From: Paractinoplanes tereljensis
Lineage (GTDB): Bacteria > Actinomycetota > Actinomycetes > Mycobacteriales > Micromonosporaceae
Assembly (NCBI RefSeq): GCF_016862435.1
Contig: NZ_BOMY01000055.1
Coordinates: forward strand, 305,255 to 369,254
Direction: 5' to 3'
DNA: 64,000 nt
Under the pieces are notes generated by a model that did no database searches, was not told the origin of the DNA, and was given only the letters and a program-made list of their open reading frames with translations. A program made the position numbers and the translations under genes. Below are positions 54,927 to 63,859 of this stretch, in pieces. Numbering within the stretch: the first letter of the stretch is position 1; each line of letters opens with the position of its first letter.

Positions 54927-55226
54927 TCAGCGGTCGTTGGTGCGCTGCACCGGGTCGACGTAGGGCTGAGCCGGCTGCTGCGGCGGCGGAGCCTGCTGGT
55001 AGCCGTTCGTCTGCGGCGCCTCACCCTGGATGGGCTGCCGAGAGAACTGCGGCTCGGCTTTCTCGGCGACGTTGTTGTCGTCGTCGATCAGGCCCTTGGT
55101 CTCCGCCTTGATGATCCGCAGCGACCGGCCCAGCGAGCGGGCAGCATCGGGGAGCCGCTTCGCACCGAACAGCAGCACCAGGACCACCACGAAGATGAGA
55201 ATGTGCCATGGCTTCAAAGCGCCCAT
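54927..55226 (-). CDS. tatA: Twin-arginine translocase subunit TatA
   Basis: 99 aa from the ATG at 55226 (GGAGT upstream). MGALKPWHILIFVVVLVLLFGAKRLPDAARSLGRSL: one TM helix with the FGAKRLPD hinge, then an amphipathic helix; the remainder is a Gln/Pro-rich tail. Upstream open codons to 55298 are not TatA-like and are left out. Confidence 0.94.
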   Translation of the reverse strand: MGALKPWHILIFVVVLVLLFGAKRLPDAARSLGRSLRIIKAETKGLIDDDNNVAEKAEPQFSRQPIQGEAPQTNGYQQAPPPQQPAQPYVDPVQRTNDR

Positions 55227-55390
55227 GGGATAACTCCAGTCGGTCGGATCAGTTGTGCGGGGTCCATCGTACGTGTCGTTTCTGGTGAAGTAGCCCACCG
55301 GACCCCGTGGGTTTTGTTCCTGTCCGCGAAGTCTTGGACAACGGGGAAGGAACGCCGCACGCTACCGGTGGTTCGCAAGATCTGTAAAGG

Positions 55391-55600
55391 TCAGTGCCGG
55401 TCCACCTGGGCCGAGACCGCTTCCACCCGCTGTTGCAGGGCTTCCACCTTGGCCTGCAGGGCAACCGCCTGCCCCTGCCGGGCCTGCAGTTTCCCGGCCG
55501 CCCGGCGAAGCGCACCGAGACGACCCAGCAACGGCACCGCCGCGGCGATCAGAATGACCAGCGCGACGACGACTACGGCGATCCACACCCAGAGCAACAC
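55391..55600 (-). CDS. Small membrane-anchored coiled-coil protein
   Basis: 69 aa. One TM helix (LLWVWIAVVVVALVILIAAAVPLL) followed by a helix with heptad-like spacing (LQARQGQAVALQAKVEALQQRVEAVSAQV). 9 bp after pafC, before tatA. Its place between pafC and tatA suggests a real, conserved but unnamed gene. Confidence 0.7.
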   Translation of the reverse strand: MLLWVWIAVVVVALVILIAAAVPLLGRLGALRRAAGKLQARQGQAVALQAKVEALQQRVEAVSAQVDRH

Positions 55601-55609
55601 GCGGCAACC

Positions 55610-56575
55610 CTACCCGGCGGGGCTGCTGTACTGGTCGAGCGCGGCCGCGGCCTGGGCCCGGATCCGGTCGAGAAGCTCCGGCGGGCCGACCACCGTCACG
55701 TCCGGGCCGAGGCCGAGCAGCAGCCGCTGCGCCCAGCCCAGGTCGGTGACCCGCATGGTGACCACCCATTCCTCGCCGGGCCCGTTGCGGCGCACGTCCT
55801 CGACCGGGTAGTACTCGGTGATCCACCGGCTGTGCCGGCCGACCCGCAGGGTGACCAGCGGCAGGTCGGCGGTGGGCCGGAAGACGCCGGCGGTGACGTC
55901 CTGGGGCACGGCCGCGGGTGGCGGCGCCGACGGCTCGTCCAGCTCGGCGAAAGCGTCGATCCGGTCGACCCGGAACATCCGGACCGCCTCGACCCGGCGG
56001 CACCAGGCCTCCATGTAGGCGCGGCCGTCCACCATCACCACCCGCATCGGGTCGACCACCCGCTCAGTGGTCTCGTCCCGGGCGGCGGTGTAGTAGGTCA
56101 TCCGCAGCGCGTGCCCGCCCTCGACCGCGGCGCGAACCCGGTCGAGTTTCTCGGCGTTGGCCGGCAGCTTGACCGCGACCGGCGCGTCGGCGAGGTCACC
56201 GGCGGCGTTCTCGATCTTCGCGAGGGCCCGCTCGATGACGTCGCGGGTGCCGGTGCCGGGCGTCTCGGCGAGCATCCTGAGCGCCACCACCAGGGCGAGT
56301 GCCTCGTCCTGGGTGAGTTTCAGCGGCCGGTCGATGCCGGCGTCGTGGCTGATCGTGACCCGGTCGCCGTCGAGCGCCATGTCGATGAGGTCGCCCGGCC
56401 CGTACCCGGGGAGGCCGCAGACCCACAGCAGCTCGAGGTCCTCGCGCAGCTGCTTCTCGCTGACCCCTTGGTCAGCCGCAGCCTCGGCGACCAGGATTCC
56501 CGGCCGGGCCAGGAGATAGGGGACGAGGTTGAGCAGCCGGCCGAGGCGGTCGACGGAGGGTTTCGGCCCGGTCAT
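55610..56575 (-). CDS. pafC: WYL-domain transcriptional regulator PafC
   Basis: 321 aa from the ATG at 56575. N-terminal HTH (RLGRLLNLVPYLLARPGILVAEAAADQGVSEKQLREDLELL), then a WYL domain (residues about 150-260) and a WCX C-terminal region (VTMRVTDLGWAQRLLLGLG). Adjacent WYL protein PafB overlaps it by 4 nt; in mycobacteria PafBC heterodimers activate the LexA-independent DNA-damage response. Assignment follows from gene order pafB-pafC-tatA-tatC. Confidence 0.9.
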   Translation of the reverse strand: MTGPKPSVDRLGRLLNLVPYLLARPGILVAEAAADQGVSEKQLREDLELLWVCGLPGYGPGDLIDMALDGDRVTISHDAGIDRPLKLTQDEALALVVALRMLAETPGTGTRDVIERALAKIENAAGDLADAPVAVKLPANAEKLDRVRAAVEGGHALRMTYYTAARDETTERVVDPMRVVMVDGRAYMEAWCRRVEAVRMFRVDRIDAFAELDEPSAPPPAAVPQDVTAGVFRPTADLPLVTLRVGRHSRWITEYYPVEDVRRNGPGEEWVVTMRVTDLGWAQRLLLGLGPDVTVVGPPELLDRIRAQAAAALDQYSSPAG

Positions 56576-57558
56576 GCGGCTACCACGCCGTCGTGCCTCG
56601 TCATGACCTCCTTGAGCAGCTGGATCACGGCCTCGCGCACCTCCGGCGGTCCTTCGACCCGGACGTCCGGCCCGTAACCGGCGATGGTGGCGGCCAGGCG
56701 CTCGGCATCGGCGTACGGCAGGGTCAGCTTGTCGCCCTCCGGGCCCGGCAGCGTCTCGACCGCCCACCGGCGCAGGCCGGCGGCCTTTCCGGGTTTGGCC
56801 ACCACGGAGGCCTGCCCGGTCCACGGGGTGCGGCCGTCCCAGCCGGAGACGTGACTGATCAGGTCGACCTGCGACGGCGGGGTGAACGCGCCGGGCCGGC
56901 CCACCGGGCGCACGTTGCCGACGATCCGGGAGAGCCGGAAGCAGCGGGTGGCGTCGCGGTCCCGGTCGTGACCCACCACGTACCACCGGCCGCGCCAGCA
57001 CACCACGCCCCACGGCTCGAGGCGGCGGGTGGCCGCGTCGTCGACCTCGGGCACGCGGTAACTGAAGGTGACCGCCCGCCGGTCCCGCGCCGCGTTAGTC
57101 AACGGCCCGAAGGCCGGGTCGACGGTGACCACCGGCTCCACCCCGAGGGTGGCCTGCGGGTCGACCTCGACTCCGGCCGCCCGCAGCTTGGCCAGCCCGG
57201 ACGACGCTGCGGCGGCGAGGCCAGCGTGCTGCCAGAGGCGGGCCGCGATGCCGACCGCGGCGGCCTCGTCGGGCTCCAGGATGATGTCCGGCAGGGCGTA
57301 CTCACGGTGGGCGATGCGGTAGCCGGGCTCCTGGTCGAAGACGCTCGCCGTGCCGGTCTCCAGGGGGACGCCCAGCTCGCGCAGCTCGGCCTTGTCCCGC
57401 TCGAACTTGCGCTGGAACGCCTCGTGATCGCGAGGGTCCTCGGGGTCGTGCTCGTAACCGGGCACGGTCGCGGCGATCTGCGCGGCGGTCAGGAACCTCC
57501 GGGTGGACAGCAGGCAGATCACCAGATTGACCAGGCGCTCGGTGCGGGTGCGCGACAC
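56572..57558 (-). CDS. pafB: WYL-domain transcriptional regulator PafB
   Basis: 328 aa from a GTG at 57558 (then SRTRTERLVNLVICLLSTRRFLTAAQI, the usual PafB beginning). HTH at the N-terminus, WYL domain in the middle (VVCWRGRWYVVGHDRDRDATRCFRLSRI), and a WCX end. Forms a pair with PafC. The frame is open for another kilobase upstream but runs antisense to the CDF gene. Divergent from the CDF transporter gene across 69 bp. Confidence 0.9.
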   Translation of the reverse strand: MSRTRTERLVNLVICLLSTRRFLTAAQIAATVPGYEHDPEDPRDHEAFQRKFERDKAELRELGVPLETGTASVFDQEPGYRIAHREYALPDIILEPDEAAAVGIAARLWQHAGLAAAASSGLAKLRAAGVEVDPQATLGVEPVVTVDPAFGPLTNAARDRRAVTFSYRVPEVDDAATRRLEPWGVVCWRGRWYVVGHDRDRDATRCFRLSRIVGNVRPVGRPGAFTPPSQVDLISHVSGWDGRTPWTGQASVVAKPGKAAGLRRWAVETLPGPEGDKLTLPYADAERLAATIAGYGPDVRVEGPPEVREAVIQLLKEVMTRHDGVVAA

Positions 57559-57627
57559 GAGACGCAACGCTAGCAGCCTGCACGCCCCGGCGGTTATTCG
57601 AAACAGGCCAGGGGAAGGATGGTCTTT

Positions 57628-58644
57628 GTGACATCTGAAGACGAGGCACCCGTCGGACTCGCGGCGGCCGAACCACTGGCCGCCGGCGACGAACCGGCGG
57701 AGGGCAGCGAGAGCGTCGGCACGGTCATCCTGGCCGGCGCGGCCAACCTCGCGATCGCCATCGCGAAGCTGGTGGCGGGCCTGTTCTCGGGCTCGGCGGC
57801 GATGCTCTCCGAGGCGGTCCACTCGCTGGCCGACACGATCACCGAGGTCTTCCTGTACGTCGCGCTGGTGCGCGGCCGGCAACCGGCCGACGAACAACAC
57901 CCGTTCGGGTACGGCAAGGAGAGTTTCGTCTGGGCGTTCATCGCCGCCCTGTTCACCTTCGTCGGCGGCGCCGGATTCTCGATCTACCACGGCATCACCA
58001 GCATCGTGGCCGACGAGAAGAGCGGCGAGTTCCTCTGGTCGTACGTCGTGCTGGCGATCTCGTTCGTGGCCGAAGGCTCCTCCTTCCTGCGCGCGCAGCG
58101 CCAGGTCGCCGGCGAGTCCCGCCGGTGGGGCGTGACCCGATCGCGGTTCCTGCGGCTGACCCCGGACACCACGGTCAAGGCGGTCTACTTCGAGGACTCG
58201 GCCGCCCTGGTCGGCCTGATCATCGCCGCGCTCGGCCTGGGACTCACCCAGATGACCGGCGACGAGGTGTGGGACGGCATCAGCTCGATCGCGATCGGCG
58301 TCCTGCTGTTCCTGGTCGCCGCGATCCTGGCGCACAGCAACGCGTCGCTGCTGGTCGGCCGCTCGGTGCCGCGCCGGATGCACCAGCTGATCCAGGAGGA
58401 CCTGAACAGCATCCCGATCGTGGTGTCCGTCCCAACGCTGCTGACCATGCAGCTCGGGCCGGGCGACATCCTGGTCGCCGCCAAGGTCGACTTCGACGAC
58501 GACGTCAGCGGCGGGGAGATCGAGGAGGCCTCCGACGAGGCCGAACGGCGTCTGCGGGCCCGCTACCCCGGCATCCGGTACGTCTTCCTGGATCCGACGC
58601 GCGGGAAGGCCGGCAGCAACCACGTCAACGGCGGCGTCGAGTAG
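57628..58644 (+). CDS. Cation diffusion facilitator (CDF) metal transporter
   Basis: 338 aa from the GTG at 57628, which is correctly spaced from AAGGA; an ATG nine bases earlier is too close to it. Six TM helices; the metal site of TM2 in SEAVHSLADTITE and of TM5 in YFEDSAALVGL. The insert after TM3 and the EDS variant resemble SLC30A9-type members rather than FieF/CzcD. A C-terminal cytoplasmic domain with acidic DFDDDVSGGEIEEASDEAE follows. Exports Zn, Fe or Mn. Followed 11 bp later by the DUF3866 gene. Confidence 0.85.
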   Translation: MTSEDEAPVGLAAAEPLAAGDEPAEGSESVGTVILAGAANLAIAIAKLVAGLFSGSAAMLSEAVHSLADTITEVFLYVALVRGRQPADEQHPFGYGKESFVWAFIAALFTFVGGAGFSIYHGITSIVADEKSGEFLWSYVVLAISFVAEGSSFLRAQRQVAGESRRWGVTRSRFLRLTPDTTVKAVYFEDSAALVGLIIAALGLGLTQMTGDEVWDGISSIAIGVLLFLVAAILAHSNASLLVGRSVPRRMHQLIQEDLNSIPIVVSVPTLLTMQLGPGDILVAAKVDFDDDVSGGEIEEASDEAERRLRARYPGIRYVFLDPTRGKAGSNHVNGGVE

Positions 58645-58655
58645 CCTCGCCGGTC

Positions 58656-59741
58656 ATGGTGCGATGGCGGTCCGGGACAGTTCGGGCAATTCGGCGACGG
58701 TGGCGGGGCGCGGTCGAGCTTTCGGTAACGGTCGGCGATCAGGAACTGCGCGCGCTCGCCTATCCCGAGCTGGTCGGCGAGCCCGAGCCGGGCGACCGGG
58801 TGCTGCTCAACGTGGGCGCGCTGGTGATGGGTCTGGGCACCGGCGGGTACGCCCTGGTGGTCGCGCTGCCGGACCGGCTGCCGCCGGACCCGGTCGACGA
58901 CGGCACCACCCGCGACGCCGGTCACCTGGTCAAAGCCCGGTACACCCCGCTGCAGCCGATCCTGCTCGGCGTCGACGAGGAGGCCTCCCCGCATCGCGCG
59001 GCGATGGCCGCCGCCGAGTCCCTCGACGGCATGCCGGTGGTCACCGCGGACCTGCACTCGGCCCTGCCGGCCATTCTGGCCGGCATCCGGGCGGAAAATT
59101 CAACGGCCCGGGTCGCGTACGTCATGACCGACGGCGGCGCGCTACCGGCGTGGTTCTCCCGCACCCTGGACGGGCTGCGCGACCACCTGGCCGGCACGGT
59201 CACCACCGGCCAGGCGTTCGGCGGTGACCTGGAGGCGAGCACCGTGCACACCGGGCTGCTGGCTTGCCGGCACGTGCTCGGGGCGGACCTCACTGTGGTC
59301 GCGCAGGGGCCCGGCAACCTCGGCACCGGCACCCCGTGGGGGTTCTCCGGGGTGGCGCTCGGCGAGGCGATCAACGCGATCGGCACCCTGGGCGGCCGCC
59401 CGATCGGCTCGCTGCGGGTCTCGGACGGCGACGGGCGGCCACGACACCGGGGCGTCTCGCATCACTCGCTCACCGCGTACGGCAAAGTGGCCCTGCTGCG
59501 CGCGGACCTGCCGGTGCCGGACGGCCTGGAACCCACCCTGGCCGCGGCGGTCGATGCGGCGCTCGCGCCGCTGGCCGAGCGGCACCACCTGGTCCGCGTC
59601 CCGATCGACGGCCTCGACGAGGCCCTGCGCAAGTCGCCGGTCGGCCTCTCTACCATGGGCCGTGGCCTGGACCAGGATCACGCCTACTTCCTCACCGCGG
59701 CAGCGGCGGGACGGCATGCGGCGCGGCTGCTGACGCCATGA
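58656..59741 (+). CDS. DUF3866-family protein
   Basis: 361 aa. Conserved segments of this actinobacterial/Firmicute family: NVGALVMGLGTGGYALVVA, RYTPLQPILLGVDEE, LHSALPAILAGIR, YVMTDGGALPAWFS, TVVAQGPGNLGTGTPWGFSGVALGEAINAIG, GVSHHSLTAYG. The many Gly loops and conserved Asp/His suggest an enzyme, but no reaction is known. Gene overlaps the convergent diguanylate cyclase gene by 50 bp. Confidence 0.88.
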   Translation: MVRWRSGTVRAIRRRWRGAVELSVTVGDQELRALAYPELVGEPEPGDRVLLNVGALVMGLGTGGYALVVALPDRLPPDPVDDGTTRDAGHLVKARYTPLQPILLGVDEEASPHRAAMAAAESLDGMPVVTADLHSALPAILAGIRAENSTARVAYVMTDGGALPAWFSRTLDGLRDHLAGTVTTGQAFGGDLEASTVHTGLLACRHVLGADLTVVAQGPGNLGTGTPWGFSGVALGEAINAIGTLGGRPIGSLRVSDGDGRPRHRGVSHHSLTAYGKVALLRADLPVPDGLEPTLAAAVDAALAPLAERHHLVRVPIDGLDEALRKSPVGLSTMGRGLDQDHAYFLTAAAAGRHAARLLTP

Positions 59742-61173
59742 TCCGGTTGCGGCCGGCGTTCTTCGCCGCGTAGAGCGCCTCGTCGGCCCGCTCGATCAGC
59801 TGGTCGGACGTCTCGCTGTGGTCCCAGACGGCGATGCCGGCCGAGAACGTCTGGCTGCCCGGCGTGACCCGCAGCGCCCGCTCGATGATCTCCCGGGCCG
59901 CGTCGTCGCCGGTTTCCGGCAGCAGCACCACGAACTCCTCCCCGCCGTATCGGGCCAGCAGGTCCGCCTTGCGCAGCTCGCCGTGCCAGGCCGCGGCCGC
60001 CTCCTTGAGCAGCCGGTCCCCCGCCGGGTGGCCGTGCGCGTCGTTGTACTGCTTGAACAGGTCCAGGTCGAGCACCGCGACGCTCACCGGGCGGCCCGCG
60101 CGGCGGGCGGATTCGAGGGCGCGGGGAAGTTCGTCGTTCCAGGCCCGCCGGTTCGGCAGACCGGTCAGCTCGTCCCGGCGGGCCAGCTCGGCCACCTGCG
60201 CGGACTGCCGTTCGATCTCCCGAACCAGCTGCGCCATCCGGATCACCACCAGCAGGAACAGCGCGGTACAGCAGATCACGATGGCGGTGCCGTCGGTGAC
60301 CCGCCCGTGCCCCTGGTGCAGTTGCACCGCGAGCAGGCCGGGCGCGATCAGCGACGCCGCCGTGAGCAGCACCAGCTGGACGCGGCCGAGCCGGGCCGGC
60401 TGCGGCGCTACCGCAGCCATCACGTTCTTCGCCCCGGCGTGCAGCGCACCGATGCCGAACAGCACGAACGCGACCAGGAACACCATGTCGATGGAACGAT
60501 GCACCCACTGGATCGACTCCAGGTGGGCGCCGGTGCGGCCCAGATCGCCGACCACCACCCAGGCGAGGTCGCCGACCAGGAACGCGCTGAGTGAACCGGT
60601 GATCCACCAGAAGGGCGCGCCGCGGTGCCCGCCGCCGCGCAGCAGCCGGGAGATCAGGGCAAGAAGCAGAAGATCACCGATCGGGTACGCGGCCTGCACG
60701 CCCCGGCCCAGCATGTCGATGTCCTGTCCCACGGTGACCGGCTTGATCACGAACACGTAGGCGAGCAGACCGATCCCGGTGGTGATCGTGGCGATGTCGA
60801 CGAGCGCGGTCCAGTTGGTGCGCGGCTCGCGGCGCCGGATCAGCACCGCCAGCCCGGCCCCGCAGGCCGGATAGAGCAGGAGGAAGAACGGGTCGGCCGG
60901 CGTGGGGAGCCCCTGCCAGCCGAGCACGTCGAGGGCGTAGATGGAGACCGGGATGCCGGTCACGTTGGCGCCGATCCCGAAGGCGAAGCACCACCAGGGC
61001 AGCCGGTCGCGGCGCGGCAGGCGGTGGGCTCCGATCAGGATGCCGGCCACGCCGAGGTATCCGACCGCCATCTGCCAGCCGCTCTCCCACCAGCCGCTGG
61101 CCGGGATGAGCTGGTAGCCGGCGATGGCCACGGCGGCGATCGCCGCGTAGATCTTCCACCCTCGCCCGCTCAT
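59692..61173 (-). CDS. Membrane-bound diguanylate cyclase (GGDEF)
   Basis: 493 aa. About ten TM helices form an MHYT/MASE-like sensor (residues 1-310), then a short coiled coil (REIERQSAQVAELARRD). The GGDEF domain has DELTGLPNRRAWNDEL, DLDLFKQYNDAHGHPAGDRLL, and the active site RYGGEEFVVLLPE, with the inhibitory I-site RKAD five residues before it. The enzyme is therefore expected to be active and product-inhibited. No EAL domain. Same strand as, and downstream of, pafA and a small membrane-protein gene. Confidence 0.92.
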   Translation of the reverse strand: MSGRGWKIYAAIAAVAIAGYQLIPASGWWESGWQMAVGYLGVAGILIGAHRLPRRDRLPWWCFAFGIGANVTGIPVSIYALDVLGWQGLPTPADPFFLLLYPACGAGLAVLIRRREPRTNWTALVDIATITTGIGLLAYVFVIKPVTVGQDIDMLGRGVQAAYPIGDLLLLALISRLLRGGGHRGAPFWWITGSLSAFLVGDLAWVVVGDLGRTGAHLESIQWVHRSIDMVFLVAFVLFGIGALHAGAKNVMAAVAPQPARLGRVQLVLLTAASLIAPGLLAVQLHQGHGRVTDGTAIVICCTALFLLVVIRMAQLVREIERQSAQVAELARRDELTGLPNRRAWNDELPRALESARRAGRPVSVAVLDLDLFKQYNDAHGHPAGDRLLKEAAAAWHGELRKADLLARYGGEEFVVLLPETGDDAAREIIERALRVTPGSQTFSAGIAVWDHSETSDQLIERADEALYAAKNAGRNRIMASAAAPHAVPPLPR

Positions 61174-61237
61174 CCGGTCAATGACACCGGCTTCCGGTAG
61201 CGAAGCCCGGTTCGCGCCGGTTGCGGTTCGGTTGCCG

Positions 61238-61429
61238 CTACCGCGTCAAGATCAAGATCAACCAACCCAGGAGAAACAGCCCGAGTACGGCGGCTAGCGC
61301 CCAGGTCGGGATGCGGTGGCCGCCCGCACGGTTGCGGCGCACCTCGGCCCGGATGCGATCGCGGCGCCGCTGCAGGCGGCCCCACGCGACGTCGTCCGCG
61401 GTGCGTTCAGGCTGGTCGGGTTCAGTCAT
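61238..61429 (-). CDS. Small single-TM protein
   Basis: 63 aa: charged N-terminus (ERTADDVAWGRLQRRRDRIRAEVRRN), then one C-terminal TM helix (PTWALAAVLGLFLLGWLILILT). It lies between pafA (23 bp upstream) and the cyclase gene (64 bp downstream). Tail-anchored topology is likely. No family known to me. Confidence 0.65.
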   Translation of the reverse strand: MTEPDQPERTADDVAWGRLQRRRDRIRAEVRRNRAGGHRIPTWALAAVLGLFLLGWLILILTR

Positions 61430-61452
61430 GGCCCGACCAGCCTAAACCGGCG

Positions 61453-62811
61453 TCACATGCTGGCGATCAGCCGCTCGACCCGCTCGTCGTAGGCGCGGAA
61501 CGGGTCCTTGCACAGCACCGTGCGCTGCGCCTGGTCGTTCAGCTTCAGGTGCACCCAGTCGACGGTGAAGTCGCGACGCTTCTCCTGCGCGTGCTTGATG
61601 AACTCGCCACGCAGCCGGGCCCGGGTGGTCTGCGGCGGCGTCTCCTTGGCCTCGAAGATCTCCAGGTCGTTGGAGATCCGGTCGACCTGCTTGCGCTTCT
61701 CCATCAAGGCGTACAGCCCGCGGCCGCGGCGCACGTCGTGGTAGGCCAGGTCGAGCTGGGCGATGCGCGGGTGCGACATCGGGATCTCGTGCTTGGCCTG
61801 GTAGCGCTCGATCAACTTGTACTTCGACACCCAGTCGATCTCGCGGGACACCGCGTCGAGGTTGCCGGTCTCGACCGCGTTGAGCACCCGGCCCCACAGC
61901 TCGACGACCCGCTTGGCGGTCTGGTCGCCGCCGCGCCGCTCGACGAACTCGGTCGCCTTGGCCAGGTATTCCTGCTGGATCTCGAGGGCCGAGACCTCTT
62001 TGTTGTTGGCCAGCCGGATCTTGCGGCGGCCGGTCACGTCGTGGCTGACCTCGCGGATCGCCCGGATCGGGTTCTCCAGCGACAGGTCACGCATGACCAC
62101 GCCCGCCTCGATCATCCGCAGGACGATGTCGGCCGCACCCACCTTGAGCAGGGTGGTGACCTCGTTCATGTTGGAGTCGCCGACGATCACGTGCAGCCGC
62201 CGGTAACGCTCGGCGTCGGCGTGCGGCTCGTCGCGGGTATTGATGATCGGCCGGGACCGGGTGGTGGCGCTGGAGACGCCCTCCCAGATGTGCTCGGCGC
62301 GCTGGGACAGACAGAACACGGCCCCCCGCGGCGTCTGCAGAACCTTGCCGGCTCCGCAGATCAACTGCCGGGTGACCAGGAACGGGATGAGCACGTCGGC
62401 GAGCCGGCCGAACTCACCGTGCCGACTTACGAGGTAGTTCTCGTGGCAGCCGTACGAATTCCCGGCCGAGTCGGTGTTGTTCTTGAACAGGTAGATCTCG
62501 CCCGCGATCCCCTCGTCGTGCAGCCGCTTCTCGGCATCGACCAGCAGACCCTCCAGGATCCGCTCGCCGGCGCGGTCGTGCGCGACCAGATCGGTGACCG
62601 AGTCACACTCGGGCGTTGCGTATTCGGGGTGAGAGCCGACATCGAGGTAGAGACGGGCACCGTTGCGAAGGAAGACGTTGCTGCTGCGCCCCCAGGACAC
62701 CACTCGGCGGAACAGGTAGCGAGCCACCTCGTCCGGTGACAGCCGCCGCTGCCCCCGATAAGTACACGTGACTCCGTACTCGGTCTCGAGGCCGAAAATT
62801 CGCCGTTCCAT
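61453..62811 (-). CDS. pafA: Pup--protein ligase PafA
   Basis: 452 aa, the expected length. Begins MERRIFGLETEYGVTC (catalytic Glu and Asp of the carboxylate-amine ligase fold), continues with SHPEYATPECDSV, NNTDSAGNSYGCHENYL, IINTRDEPHAD, NMNEVTTLLKVG and a C-terminal domain ending DERVERLIASM. Attaches the ubiquitin-like protein Pup to lysines, marking targets for the mycobacterial-type proteasome. prcA/prcB, pup and dop are not in the window. Confidence 0.96.
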   Translation of the reverse strand: MERRIFGLETEYGVTCTYRGQRRLSPDEVARYLFRRVVSWGRSSNVFLRNGARLYLDVGSHPEYATPECDSVTDLVAHDRAGERILEGLLVDAEKRLHDEGIAGEIYLFKNNTDSAGNSYGCHENYLVSRHGEFGRLADVLIPFLVTRQLICGAGKVLQTPRGAVFCLSQRAEHIWEGVSSATTRSRPIINTRDEPHADAERYRRLHVIVGDSNMNEVTTLLKVGAADIVLRMIEAGVVMRDLSLENPIRAIREVSHDVTGRRKIRLANNKEVSALEIQQEYLAKATEFVERRGGDQTAKRVVELWGRVLNAVETGNLDAVSREIDWVSKYKLIERYQAKHEIPMSHPRIAQLDLAYHDVRRGRGLYALMEKRKQVDRISNDLEIFEAKETPPQTTRARLRGEFIKHAQEKRRDFTVDWVHLKLNDQAQRTVLCKDPFRAYDERVERLIASM

Positions 62812-62938
62812 GTCGAAACACTAGCCTCATCCGGCATCCATTGGCAGTCACCAGGCGCGCATTCCCCGGCACTGCGCGTCCGCACCAGGTCACCGGATCG
62901 GGTGCCGGCCGGGCCGGCCCGGCTAAACTCGCCGTGCG

Positions 62939-63856
62939 ATGAACCTCTTGGTCACCGGCGGCGCCGGCTTCATCGGCTCGCACTTCGTGCGGGCGGTCCT
63001 CGCGGACCGTCTGCCGGGCCTGGAGGGCGCCTCGGTCACGGTCCTCGACAAGATGGCGTATACGGGAAACTTCGCCAACCTGGGCCCGGTCGCCGAGCAC
63101 AAGCGCCTCGATTTCGTGCCGGCCGACGCGTCGGATGCTCCGATGGTCGACGTCGCCCTGCGCGGGCACGACGCCGTGGTGCACTTCGCCGGCGCCGGCG
63201 TGGAGGTGCTGCTGGAAGCCTCCGTCCGGCACCACCTCGGCCGTTTTGTGCACGTCTCCACCGGCGACGTGTACGGCTCGATCGACAGCGGCGCCTGGAC
63301 CGAACGCTCCCCGCTCACCCCGACCAGTCCCGCGGCCGCCGCCCGGGCCGGCGCCGACCTGATGGCCCTGGCCTACCACCGCACCCACGGCCTGCCCGTG
63401 GTGGTGACCCGGGGCAGCGACAGCTACGGCCCCTACCAGCACCCTCACCAGACCGTCCCCCGGCTCGTGACGGCCCTGCTGGACGGCCGAGCGGCCCCGC
63501 TGCGCGGCGACGGCGCCCGCGTGCGCGACTGGCTGCACGTCGACGACCACTGCCACGGCATCGCCCTGGCCCTGCTGGAGGGCCGCCCCGGCGAGGTCTA
63601 CCACGTGGCCGGCAGCGTAGAGCTGACCGAACGCGACCTCACCGAACTGATCCTCGCCGAGCTGGGCCTGGGCTGGGAGCACGTAACCGCGGTTCCCGAC
63701 CGCAAGACCGGCGACCACCGCCGGGCCCTGGACGACGACAAGATCCGCCGAGAGCTGGGCTGGCGCCCCCGCGTCGAGTTCACCTCGGGCCTGGCCACCA
63801 CCATCGCCTGGTACCGCGAGCATCCGACCTGGTGGCAGCCACTGCTCAGCGAGTGA
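62939..63856 (+). CDS. RmlB-like SDR (dTDP-glucose 4,6-dehydratase homologue), catalytic residues lost
   Basis: 305 aa. Nucleotide-binding loop LLVTGGAGFIGSHFVRAVL intact; overall similarity to dTDP-glucose 4,6-dehydratases is clear (AYTGNFANL, GRFVHVSTGDVYGSI, GSDSYGPYQHPHQTVPRLV, RDWLHVDDHCHGIAL, GHRRALDDDKIRRELGW-like end). But TDEVYG is TGDVYG, the YxxxK motif is replaced by AAAAR (around SPAAAARAGADLMAL), and the segment normally containing AAESHVDRSI is missing. It should bind NAD and perhaps nucleotide sugar without 4,6-dehydration. Start ATG at 62939; weak ribosome site. Confidence 0.8.
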   Translation: MNLLVTGGAGFIGSHFVRAVLADRLPGLEGASVTVLDKMAYTGNFANLGPVAEHKRLDFVPADASDAPMVDVALRGHDAVVHFAGAGVEVLLEASVRHHLGRFVHVSTGDVYGSIDSGAWTERSPLTPTSPAAAARAGADLMALAYHRTHGLPVVVTRGSDSYGPYQHPHQTVPRLVTALLDGRAAPLRGDGARVRDWLHVDDHCHGIALALLEGRPGEVYHVAGSVELTERDLTELILAELGLGWEHVTAVPDRKTGDHRRALDDDKIRRELGWRPRVEFTSGLATTIAWYREHPTWWQPLLSE

Positions 63857-63859
63857 CAA

